NCBI GenBank assembly: GCA_036346375.1
Contig: CM070511.1
Coordinates: forward strand, 9,114,001 to 9,178,000
Reading direction: 5' to 3'
Length of the DNA: 64,000 nt
Source of the DNA: Guadua angustifolia
Lineage: Eukaryota; Streptophyta; Magnoliopsida; Poales; Poaceae
The notes under the pieces were generated by a model. That model searched no databases and was not told where the DNA came from. It saw only the letters and a list, made by a program, of their open reading frames with translations. The position numbers and the translations under genes are program-made. The first letter of the stretch is position 1, and every line of letters begins with the position of its first letter. Of the stretch, positions 55,601 through 64,000 are shown in pieces.

Positions 55601-57450
55601 GTAATTTATGCTCGATCACCTCCTTGGGACGCCTTTAAGATGTCCGCTGGCCCTGCGAATATGCTTTGTTGGCGCGGAGGAAGGTGAGTCACCCCGCGCG
55701 GTTATGATGCCGTGGGAACTTGGGAGCTTCATGCACCGATGGCTATAGTGGTTGACCACCATAAATTTGACCAGCGAAGCCGCCCGAGGATGGCGTTATC
55801 GCAGACGGAGGTCCTCGACCACCTCGAAGGTGATCACCGGCGCGGAAAAGGTGACGGGCAAGACCACCGCCCAAGGGGGTGGTCGAGCTCCGTGGACAAT
55901 CCCAGAAGGGGGACAAGAATGTTCTTGACCTTCGACCGGTATTCGTGATCCGGCCGAGTGCCCCACCGCAGAAGGTTTAAGGAGCCGCCGCCATCGACCA
56001 TGACGCGCTGACCACAATGTTGCCGATGGTGGGGTCACGACCAAGGCGGTCTTTAGGTCTCGGCCATACCTTGGAGGGCATCTTCTGGGGAGAAGGTGAT
56101 GGTGGCGCCACCACTTGCAGATGGGCTTCAGCTGGTAGATGGTGCGCGAGGCGGCCTTGAGCTCACGGGGATTTAGCTTGCCTGCCGCCAGCCCGTGAGT
56201 TCGCAGGTCGTGGCCGGCGGCCCTGTGAAAAAGGCAAAACTTCGCTTCATCGCACTGGCGCCCCTCGGGCCGATAGCTGACGGCGTCGCCGAGGTCCGGG
56301 CCATCGGCCTTCTTGCTGGGGCTGATTCTGTGCTTGGCGAGGTCGAGGCCGGCCTTGGCGGGGTCTGGATCCCTCCCGGGCTTGGTCTCGAACTTCGAGA
56401 ACCTCATGCCGCCCATCGTCACCAGCGCAAACCCCCAGATGTCTGGTCGCCGCTTCCGCTTCTTGTCGCGGCAGTGGTGGCGCCCTTGGAGTTGGATGGG
56501 CCACCTCGTGGGGTTCGCTGACTAAGCTTACCTTGTTCAGAGTCGCGCTTTCGGCCAGACGGCGTCAGGATACCGCTTCCACCATGCGGAATAAATTTGT
56601 TGACATCGAGCCTCGAGGTGATCTCAGATCTTTGCATATATACGGCCGCGACGCCAAACTTGAAGGCCTTTATGACGGCTTATCGGAGATACTCGGATCG
56701 TTTCCTTCGCTCTTGCCTGATGACGCGATCCAGTCCTTCTCTCTCTTGCCGCTTCGTAATAACTCGAAAGTTGGAGCGGGGCGCTCATGCTTGGCGCCAC
56801 GACCAAGGAACCAAAGCCCGTTGAAGAGCCAAGTTCGAGGCGGCACCGTCCAAAGACGGCGGGAGGTAGTTTGCCATCACAAGTATGTGTAAATAGACTC
56901 GTCGGGTTCTTAGTCCCATCGGCGCTCTATCAACGTAATCGGAGTCGTGCCATGTAGCGTCGCACGCCGGTGTAGTCGCTGCCGACAAGGTCTCCGCCGC
57001 TGCGGATAACCCTCGGCCCCGACCTTCGATCACCACGGCGTCGGGCTCGACACCCGGTAGTTAACGCAGCGGTCGACCTACAAATACCGGGCGTAACGCC
57101 CGGGAAAGACCTCGGAAGCTACTGAGCTCGCGTGGCTTGGCTCGAGCTCGACCGCTGGCGCGGTGCCTGAGATGGCACCGCCTTTGGCGAGAGGGCGCCT
57201 CATGGGAGGCGTCTGTCAGCGCGATTGGCGACGGCGTGATTTAATTGTCATCACTCTTCCGGGAGCGGGTCCTCGTGCTGCCGAGCAGGCATGACCTGGC
57301 CGCGCCCGACTCGAGCTCTTCGCCGTGGCTCGACCAAAAGCTCCGACCTCGCCCTATCGGGTCGGCCATGACCCGGCGATCGCCTCGATCAGAGCTACGC
57401 CTCTCTGGTCCTCCACGGATGGCGATTACCATGGTTGATGGCGACATGCA
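55601..57450 (-). pseudogene. Tat gag and protease remnant
   Basis: Minus strand: the gag core appears at 57036-56785 (VMANYLPPSLDGAASNLALQ) and 56806-56624. The zinc-like region is near 56240 (EAKFCLFHRAAGHDLRTHGL). A Lys/Arg/Pro-rich stretch lies at 56420-56290. Protease traces are at about 56020-55800, with a DGGGS-type motif in one frame and PVTFSAPVITFEVVEDLRLR in another. The 57250-57450 area encodes the polar N-terminal part of gag with no clear start. Gag forms the particle; protease cleaves the polyprotein. No frame stays open long enough to be functional. Confidence 0.6.
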
Positions 57451-57634
57451 CCATTCGGCGATATATCACGGCCATCCGCATCTCCACTCGCGCCATGACC
57501 GCTCGCCATCAAAACGTGTCGCCGAGCGGTGGCGGCGGGGAAAACACACGAGTCGAAGTCCGTGCAATCCGGTCATGCCATGCTCCCAAGATCTTGATGT
57601 CGTTCTCGCGAATGAGCAAAGCTACCGCCCCCTA

Positions 57635-57647
57635 CGGTGGCGCCAAA
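57635..57647 (-). other. Primer-binding site of the Tat element
   Basis: TTTGGCGCCACCG on the minus strand, followed by GTAGGGGGCGGTAGC. A GGCGCC-containing primer site directly after the LTR is typical of Tat-lineage elements (not the methionine primer). Confidence 0.75.
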
Positions 57648-58709
57648 TATCGACGATCGGATCGCCAACCGAAATGAAACGGGGTTAGTGAGATCGGACC
57701 CAAGCAAAGGTTTTGCTCGAACGGAGAAAAGGGTTCGACGGTTTGAGGCTCGAGCGAGACGACAACGGCGAGCAGAGACGTGGGTTTATACCGTTCGAGC
57801 CCCGAGAAGGTAATAGTTTACTCCGCCCGCCTTGCGGCAGTGATCTTTTTCTATTTCGAAGTGGTGTATTACAGCTTGAGCTCAACAATGGCTATGTCTG
57901 GCACTCAAGTTCCTCTTTCCCCCCGGCTGCACATCCGTAGCTTTATATCTCCCCTGCTCGCAACGGACGGGAGATATTCCCGGGTGATGGCCTTCAGCAC
58001 GCTGAGGGTCGGCAAGAACCGCCGGACTTGTTGTGTAAGCGCCTTCATCCCCACGATCCGCGTCTTGGCAACCGGAATCAAATGCACGATCCGAAATCAA
58101 GGAGGACTACGGCACGAACGAGGGCCGAGCCGAGCCCGAGGTCGTGGCAGAGCCCGCTCCGGCGCAACACGCCTAGGTCGGCGCCAAGACACGCCAGTCG
58201 TGGGGGCCTCCCGAGCTTGGAGGGGTCGTTGACCGGACTGCTTTGGCCGGGCCAGGCGCCACACACTCGCCAATGACTATCTATTCAAATCACCAAACCA
58301 TCTCTATTTTCAAACCCATTCCACAATCTAGGTAATTCCTCTTATTCTTAATCCATGCTAGCATCAGGGCATATTCATAGTTAAAAAGCTATGCTAGATA
58401 GGGGATTAGTGGGGATTACCCTAGGGGCCTTAGTGAACTACCACAGTAGGAGGTGGCGTCGTACTTGCCTTGTAACCACTCATACTCCTCGACATGTGGA
58501 AGCTATGGGCATTGACACGGCACTGCCAAACCCCAAGCAATCAAACCAAAATCATCATCATCCCAAATCAAAAATATATGGACATCATACATCATCACAA
58601 AACACAATAATGCAGATATCGCCAGCAAAGCATAAGGGGTAGAAGCTGGGGGCCACCCAAACACTATCTGAAGTAGGGGTAGGCCAAGGAGCTCAGGAGC
58701 CAAGGCTTC
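57648..58709 (-). repeat. 5' LTR of the Tat element
   Basis: About 1.06 kb upstream (minus strand) of the primer-binding site. The outer 440 bases are shared with the left copy (50668-51358). The inner 620 bases are GC-rich with CCGTTCGAGCCCCGAG-type text. ORFs here are open on both strands because of base composition and are not genes. Confidence 0.6.
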
Positions 58710-59227
58710 GGGCCAAAGGGGACGAGCTTGGGGAGAAGAGGCCTAAGACCGTTAAATACGACCCGACAGGGAGAAGCAAAGGCCAAGAGCAGGCAGCCAG
58801 CATAGGGCCAATCCAGGGAAACCAAGCATGGGGCGACGCCAGCGCAAGACGACTTAGGTGGGGTTGGTGGGCCAATGTGCTCCTATGCCATGACAACATG
58901 AGCAGGCCGGGCACGTCATGCCGTGGTGCATGCAAGGTGGCCTAGGAGCCGGAGGAGGTGACTTGGGGCCAAGGTCAATGCAAGACCGTAGGGGCAGAGC
59001 CCAGCGACGTGGCCACCCGGTGTGGCTAGAACACAGCGGGCAAAGGGTGGCCTAAGCTTAGTGGGCAGAAGGCAGCCGAGCATGGCATAACAGTAGGGTC
59101 GGCAGCGGCACAGGTCGGAGAGGTAAAGGAGGGAGTAGATTTGGAGTAGGGAGAGAGAGATAAAGGAGAGGGGGAGGAGAGGATGGGGTAGAAGAATAGA
59201 GGGAGTTCGATCGAGTGGGGTACAATG

Positions 59228-59310
59228 GCAAGAGGAAAAAAGGGAAAAGAGGAGAAAAAGAAAAGAAGAAAAGAAAAGAAAAGAAAAAGGGGAGAAAAAG
59301 AAAAAAAGTA
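59228..59310. repeat. Polypurine tract of the L2 LTR
   Basis: G/A-only text (GGAAAAAAGGGAAAAGAGG and similar) over roughly 80 bases. It is the complement of the tract at 18182-18262. Confidence 0.7.
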
Positions 59311-59763
59311 AGCAATGTGGAAATTAGGATAAATGAGAAAAGATTAGAACCTTGTATTTACATATACACATGCGGAAACAATAATAGTAATAAAAACCAC
59401 AATAGTAATAATAATAAAATGTATCTCTATGCCATGTTGTATTGTAATTAATTAAAATCCGATAGATTAGTTGATCTATGACACCAGGTATTTAAGTAAA
59501 AGAAGTTAAATTTAAAAGACTCGAAAATACTTAAAAGAAGCATTATATGTGCATCAAGTAATAAATTCTAATGAAAGGGTTGGACACCGCAAAATATGCA
59601 AAAACGTACTAGCCACCTAAATTATGGTATTTTGTAATTTCAGGAATGTGATGTCATCAATGCATGGGCAAAAATATCTTTTAAATAAAACCCTAAATCA
59701 GAAGTTGGTAAAATGAATAGATTGGCTATGAGAATTCAATTATGGGCTGATGGTACTGAAATG

Positions 59764-59785
59764 TTATATATATATATATATATGA
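59764..59785. repeat. (TA)n microsatellite
   Basis: About ten TA units inside the L2 LTR, absent from the inverted copy at 16.7-18.7 kb. Confidence 0.9.
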
Positions 59786-60023
59786 GGTGGGTAGAAGGTG
59801 CCTTAAGATGGGCATTGCTGGTGGGGCCCTCCACATAGGCTACGATATAAGGATAAACAATTACACTCAGGCAATGAGACATATTTACAGTATCAACTCT
59901 AGTGTGTGAAATCAACCAGAAAAGATTATTCTATGAAGGTATTATGATCTCCACATTGGGTATGAATAGATAACTAGGGGTGGAAGCCAAGTAAGCCATA
60001 AGGCCCGGTGGGACCACTAATTG

Positions 60024-60240
60024 TGAAATTCAACTAAGGGTTGAGAATGTAAGACTCAATTAAGGGTTGAGAATGTAGGTCTCAACTGAGGGTCGATATG
60101 TATGACTCAACTGAGGGTTGAGAATGTAGGTCTCGATTGAGGGTCGATATGTAGGACTCAACTGAGGGTTGAGTTTCAGCTAAGGGCTGAGATTTTAGAT
60201 AGAAATAGTTAGATACGATAGACTTCAGTTAAGGGCTGAG
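60024..60240. repeat. Tandem repeat built on ACTCAACTGAGGGTTGAG
   Basis: Six or more degenerate copies of CTCAACTGAGGGTTGAGAAT or CTCAACTGAGGGTCGATATG alternate every 24-26 bases, ending in TTCAGTTAAGGGCTGAG variants. Each unit is partly self-complementary (CTCAAC/GTTGAG). Confidence 0.75.
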
Positions 60241-60975
60241 GATTTTGAGGCGCTATATTTAAAGCCTTGGGTTGTGTATCAGTGTTGTTGTGGTAGCACA
60301 ATACAACTGATATGCTGAGGGTAGGAGGGGACCAGACGAGGAAACCACTACTTGTTGGCTATCAAGGTTGGAGATCTAATATCGGAATAGTGACAAACAT
60401 TCTGGAGCCTCACCGGATGGGGTCACTATGGGTAAAGTAGTTCAAACCTGCGTTGGGTCAAAATCATGAATTCATGCCTGTCTCTTGAATTGGAGGCTAC
60501 AGAAGCTAAGTCTACCACATATATAAGTGCTAGTAGATGTTTTCATAATTAAAATACACGACTTTTAAATAAAAGCCAAAACCTAACTTCTGTAAAAGTG
60601 GATTTTGAGGGGAGGTAATTATTGGATGGACATTGACTGGGATTGAGAGGAAATTCATCTATTGCATTTTGCTAATAATGTTTACTGAGTACTTTTGTAC
60701 TCACTCTTACTAAATCCCCCTTTGCTAGAAAATGGCTTTGGTGTTCAAGCATCAGCTGAGTATTACCAAGAGGGATAGAGAGATGGGTAGCCGTGTATCG
60801 ACTTCATCAGTCTTTTGTGTAATTAGTATCTCTATACTATATTGTTGTTGTACCTGGATCCTATGTATAATTATGGTACTAGACATGTAATCTGCACGGC
60901 AATAGAATGTAATAAGTTTCCATTTAAATCTATAATTATTGTTTCTGTTGCAATACTCTAAACACGGTGTATTAA

Positions 60976-61835
60976 CTGGTAAAACATGAAATGCGCTTGA
61001 TGTTTTGATCAGTTAGTATGCCAAGATTCGTGTAAGTATCTCGGAGTAATGGCGGTGGTTACTGTCCTTAACCTGAACTAATGGCAGTGGGTCGCCACAT
61101 GCACTTTGCAAGTATGCCACTTATAATTGTTCACAGCTAAAGGCATTAAGTAGTCATTTTTTAAAAAAAGAAGAAAGATGAATCTAATGTAAACTCAATG
61201 ATATGACATGATTGAGTATGAAGCTACTCCTTCAAGCCATGTGTTCAGATCTGGCTAGCTAGAAGCAGTGAGATATTCCTGGTGAAAGACCCACTGCAAT
61301 TGTGAATAATTTGATCGGTCGCACATTTTCTAAGAGTAACTAGTTGTCATTAGAATGAACAAAACATAAACCAAAAACGCAACAGCAAAGCATAGCAATA
61401 ATCCCAGTTAAGTACTTACAAGAAATGCTGTTAAACCCAAGTATTGAAGCAAAGCAAGCTTGGAAAGGAGATCTGCAATCTTCATGCTTTCCTCCCTTCC
61501 CCAACTTGCCATTTAGACGGCAACACGATCCAAACGAATCACCATATATTCAGGTTTGTTGATCAGAAGGAAATGCCCCCAAAATATATAAAAGCATCTC
61601 CCTCCCTCTTAGTTTCATTGAGATGAAAACAGCGCACAAATTAACGAAGCTTGAGGTTTTACAATATCGTGGACTGCAACGACCATATGAAAAAGGCAGC
61701 ATCTTTCGCAGCCATCCTCATCAGTAATTCCATAATTGAAAGGTAAGACTGCAGTGCTATTTGGAGAACATTCTACACTTTCCAACCCGGTGAAACAGAA
61801 GGGTCGAAGCTACTAGCCTACTGCTAATCTACTAT
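60976..61835. other. AT-rich stretch without recognised features
   Basis: I see no gene, terminal repeat or tandem array here. The short ORF at 61444 has no domain. This may be unique intergenic DNA. Confidence 0.3.
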
Positions 61836-61945
61836 GGGCATGTTTGTTTGGGCTTAGGCTTCTTCATAAGAAGCTTCTGGCTGGCTTATTATGAAGAAGC
61901 TTTTGGCTGGCTTCCATAATAAGCAGCTTAGCTTTTTTTTGGTAG
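61836..61945. repeat. Possible MITE end with GGGCATGTTTGTTTGGG terminus
   Basis: GGGCATGTTTGTTTGGG resembles the termini of common grass MITEs. It is followed by AGCTT-rich phrases that repeat and partly fold (GGCTTCTTCATAAGAAGC, GAAGAAGCTTTTGGCTGGC). I could not find a matching inverted terminus to its right. Confidence 0.3.
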
Positions 61946-62087
61946 TATGGCTTTTTGTTGGACCAGCTGGCTGCTTGATGTTGTGGATTAATGTTGAAAA
62001 GTCGAAAATACCATTGAATGAATTTGGTGCAAGACTTAACAGCTCTATCCATTCTGCAGCGGTTGATCAACGCACAAACCCTCACCA

Positions 62088-62140
<53 letters not shown>
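62088..62140. repeat. (AAT)n microsatellite
   Basis: About 17 uninterrupted AAT units. Confidence 0.95.
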
Positions 62141-62264
62141 GCAATGAACTACTCCTCCATATACACATTAATTCACAGAAAGAAGCAATGAACTCCTACT
62201 TCAGATTCACAAGTCACTGCATGTCAAAGTTGCAAACTACCAGCAACTAATTCACCCCTGAGTA

Positions 62265-62475
62265 AATTTTACAAAACTATAGGTTTCTTGTATAAACTAT
62301 CAGAAAACTACATATTTTAGCTTCTATTTCACAAAACTACAGATTTTTAAAGAATTTATTTTACAAAACTATAAGTTTTTTGTGCAAACTATCAGAAAAC
62401 TACATATTTTAGCTTCTATTTCACAAAACTACATATTTTAAGATAACTTGTATCACAAAACTACAGGTTTTTTGC
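62265..62475. repeat. Tandem repeat, 92-bp period, about 2.3 copies
   Basis: The phrases ACAAAACTATA at 62271 and 62363 start two nearly identical units that both contain AAACTATCAGAAAACTACAT and TTTTAGCTTCTATTTCAC; a third partial unit begins near 62452. Each unit itself contains two ACAAAACTA motifs. Confidence 0.8.
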
Positions 62476-63051
62476 AAAGAGTTGTAATGCCTTTTATGAG
62501 GAATATAAAAGTTTGCAAAAAAAATCATATACAAATTTTGTAGCCATAATCCTAAATCTTAACATGGATTTCAGCCTTAATTTCATGTATTTCGGCCTAA
62601 ACCTTAAATCCTAATTTGGATTTTGGCCTAAACCCTAAACTCTAACATGGATTTCAGCCTAACATGGATTTCCACCTTGCATGATGTTTTTCGGTCTTAA
62701 ATTATATTCTAGCCTAAACCCTAACTTGGGAATTTTATATGCAAATATTCAGTATTTTGTATTCAAATAGATAGAAAATGAAGATAAATATTTGTATGAT
62801 TTTTTCATATATTTTTCCAATTTTTCTAGCCTGAGGAAATCATTTCACAAGATGTTGAAAATCACCAAAATTTTAGTGATTTTGACCGAAATTTTGGCTT
62901 TCTCGGTTTCAAATTTACTAGATTTCAAATTTTCTTTTTTAATTTTGTCCAGATTTTGGCCAAAATTCTGAAATTTTTTGCCACTCATCAGATGTGATCC
63001 AAAAATGAAATTTTGAAACCTTGACAAGGAGGGGATTGCTTCTACAAATTA
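62476..63051. other. AT-rich stretch with CCTAAACCCTAA phrases
   Basis: Degenerate repeats of AACATGGATTTCAGCCT and CCTAAACCCTAA occur at 62560-62720. The rest is AT-rich without ORFs or terminal repeats that I can place. Confidence 0.3.
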
Positions 63052-63299
63052 TTCCCTCCGGTCATAGACAGTCTCATTTTGAACATAAGTATAGTCAAAG
63101 TTTAACCCGTAATATCTTTAAAATATTTAAATTAGATATATGAAAATCATATGCTTAGATTTATCTCAAAAAATACTTTTATAATATTATAGTTTTATTG
63201 AATTTTATAAATATACTATAATAGAAATTAATGGTCAAAATTGTATTTTAAAGATTGTGTCGATAACTAAAACTAATTATTTGTGAGCAGAGGGAGAAG
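63052..63299. mobile_element. Stowaway-type MITE
   Basis: It starts TTCCCTCCGGTCATAGACA and ends near GAGCAGAGGGAGA, flanked by TA on both sides (63050-63051 and 63300-63301). The AT-rich interior matches, in reverse, the element at 63792. CTCCCTCCG-type termini and TA duplications define the Stowaway (Tc1/mariner-derived) group. Confidence 0.75.
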
Positions 63300-63421
63300 T
63301 ACCTGCCCTCGGTCTGAAGATAAAGAGCAGAAGCGTAATATTCCAACAGAAAACGTATTTTGGAAGTAAGCTTATTGAAATAGAAACCAAAAGTTTTGTC
63401 TTTTTTTTTCCCGCTCGGTGC

Positions 63422-63558
63422 TAGGGCTGTCGCTCGGTATGATATATGGTTCGGTAAATACGATATAATTAGTAAATGTAGTATTTTTTAAAATACGGCT
63501 CGGTACTGATAAGTGATAATATGGTTACTTTTTAGTGCGGTACTGATAATTGGCCCTA
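63422..63558. mobile_element. Possible small hAT-like MITE
   Basis: TAGGGCTGT at the left and TTGGCCCTA at the right are near-complementary over seven bases. The interior repeats CTCGGTA and GATAATATGG-like phrases. No clear eight-base duplication is seen, so this is weak. Confidence 0.3.
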
Positions 63559-63789
63559 GCGGCTAGCATTCTGGGCTCCGCTCATTTGTCATAGGTATAG
63601 ATCTACAGGAAAGACTAAAGATAATGTATATAATAGATTATTATACAGTTATCTGTAATAGTCCTAAATAATTAATCATAGGTTGTTTAAATAGTTGTCT
63701 ATATAATAATATATAACGTAGAAAATCATCTATTAAACCGTAGATAGTATTTTCCTCTCTCCTCTCTCGTGTATTATCCATGATTCATG
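63559..63789. other. AT-rich spacer
   Basis: Contains TATAATAGATTATTATA and other short self-complementary phrases and may be another MITE, but ends and duplications cannot be placed. Confidence 0.25.
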
Positions 63790-63791
63790 TA

Positions 63792-64000
63792 CTCCCTCCG
63801 GTCATAAATAGTTGTTATTTCTGACATCGACATGGTTTTCAAAACACGGTTTTGACCACTAAATTATATTATAATATATTTATAAAATCCAATAAAATTA
63901 TAATATTATGAAAATACTTTTCGAGACAAATCTACACATATAATTTTCATATATTGAATTTAAACAATTAAAAAGATATAGACCGTCAAAGTTTTAAAAG
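63792..64000. mobile_element. Stowaway-type MITE, cut by the window end
   Basis: It starts CTCCCTCCGGTCATAAATAG after TA (63790-63791). Its interior (ATTTTATAAATATA, TCGAGACAAATCTACA) is the inverted relative of the MITE at 63052-63299. The right end lies outside the window. Confidence 0.7.

Larger units (their letters stand above)
50500..58709 (-). mobile_element. Ty3/Gypsy element of the Tat lineage with antisense ORF, decayed
   Basis: Minus-strand order: 5' LTR (58709-57648), primer-binding site TTTGGCGCCACCG (57647-57635), gag (about 57450-56230), protease, reverse transcriptase, RNase H, a second archaeal-type RNase H, and integrase (ends about 52700). Then comes a plus-strand coiled-coil ORF (51434-52066) and the 3' LTR (51358-50500). 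The second RNase H between RNase H and integrase, the GGCGCC-type primer site and an antisense ORF between pol and 3' LTR together indicate the Tat lineage (relatives include Grande and RIRE2). High GC content contrasts with its neighbours. Frames are broken many times. Confidence 0.8.
58710..60975 (+). repeat. LTR of family L2, plus orientation
   Basis: Homologous, in inverted order, to 16723-18724. It contains the purine tract (59228-59310), a tandem repeat (60024-60240), the GGTTGGAGATCTAATATCGG landmark (60366), TTACTGAGTACTTTTGTACTC (60681) and a promoter-distal tail to about 60975. The GAGTAC..GTACTCAC phrase is also found in the Tekay-like LTRs, so L2 is probably a distant Gypsy relative. 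No internal coding sequence is attached. Confidence 0.5.

Noticed and set aside
62560..62720. CCTAAACCCTAA phrases as interstitial telomere repeats
   Set aside because: They are scattered, imperfect and separated by AACATGGATTTCAGCC units; no run of consecutive TTTAGGG units exists.
1..64000. A bacterial or phage-type system (CRISPR, toxin-antitoxin, defence island)
   Set aside because: Base composition, introns, LTR retrotransposons, CACTA and MITEs all mark plant nuclear DNA; no operons or direct-repeat/spacer arrays exist.

Overview
This window looks like nuclear, heterochromatic DNA from a grass (Poaceae). The evidence is transposon families typical of grasses (a BARE/Angela-type Copia LTR, a Tekay/Del-type chromovirus with 4.3-kb LTRs, a Tat-lineage Gypsy element, a CACTA element with hairpin-forming subterminal repeats, Stowaway MITEs). 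The genus cannot be fixed from sequence alone; the rice group is my best guess. I see no intact host gene, no rRNA or tRNA gene that I trust, no CRISPR and nothing prokaryotic. Almost everything is transposable elements nested inside one another, nearly all with broken reading frames.

Layout. 1-16722: a minus-strand CACTA (En/Spm) element whose right terminus is at 16722 and whose left end lies outside the window. Its TNP2-type transposase gene (about 206-4250) is split by a solo LTR (2408-3768). Its subterminal region is split by a second solo LTR with a perfect target-site duplication (4634-6021) and by a nest of Tekay-like LTR pieces and a BARE/Angela-like Copia remnant (6150-15222). 16723-18724: an older LTR (family L2, inverted relative to 58710-60975). 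18730-38168: a complete Ty3/Gypsy chromovirus (LTR, PBS, gag-pol with chromodomain, polypurine tract, LTR), with a CACCT/CACCC target-site duplication. Its 3' LTR was later hit by a 7.4-kb LTR element (29297-36710) that carries a gag but no pol and has perfect ACCTC duplications; the 5' LTR preserves the empty site. 38174-40320: more LTR and leader debris. 40321-43349: low-repeat DNA holding a broken, intron-bearing exon of the plastid gene FLN1 (fructokinase-like 1), the only host-gene-derived piece I recognise. 43350-50317: a decayed minus-strand Copia element with both LTRs. 50282-50366: a perfect 36-bp hairpin at its edge. 50500-58709: a minus-strand Tat-lineage Gypsy element with an archaeal-type second RNase H and an opposite-strand coiled-coil ORF between pol and its 3' LTR. 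58710-60975: the second L2 LTR. 60976-64000: AT-rich DNA with microsatellites, a 92-bp tandem repeat and MITEs.

How the parts relate. The window records a sequence of insertions rather than a pathway. CACTA and Tekay inserted into L2-type LTR DNA, the gag-only element inserted into Tekay, and solo LTRs of that same family inserted into CACTA. Autonomous elements here are all dead by frameshifts and stops. The gag-only element keeps sound LTRs, primer-binding site and polypurine tract, as expected of an element mobilised by a partner elsewhere. Points I consider most worth following are the FLN1 fragment, the gag-only coiled-coil element, the antisense coiled-coil ORF of the Tat element, the cluster of TGACGTCA and CACGTG motifs in the Tekay LTR, and a fold-back hairpin that looks like a repair scar.
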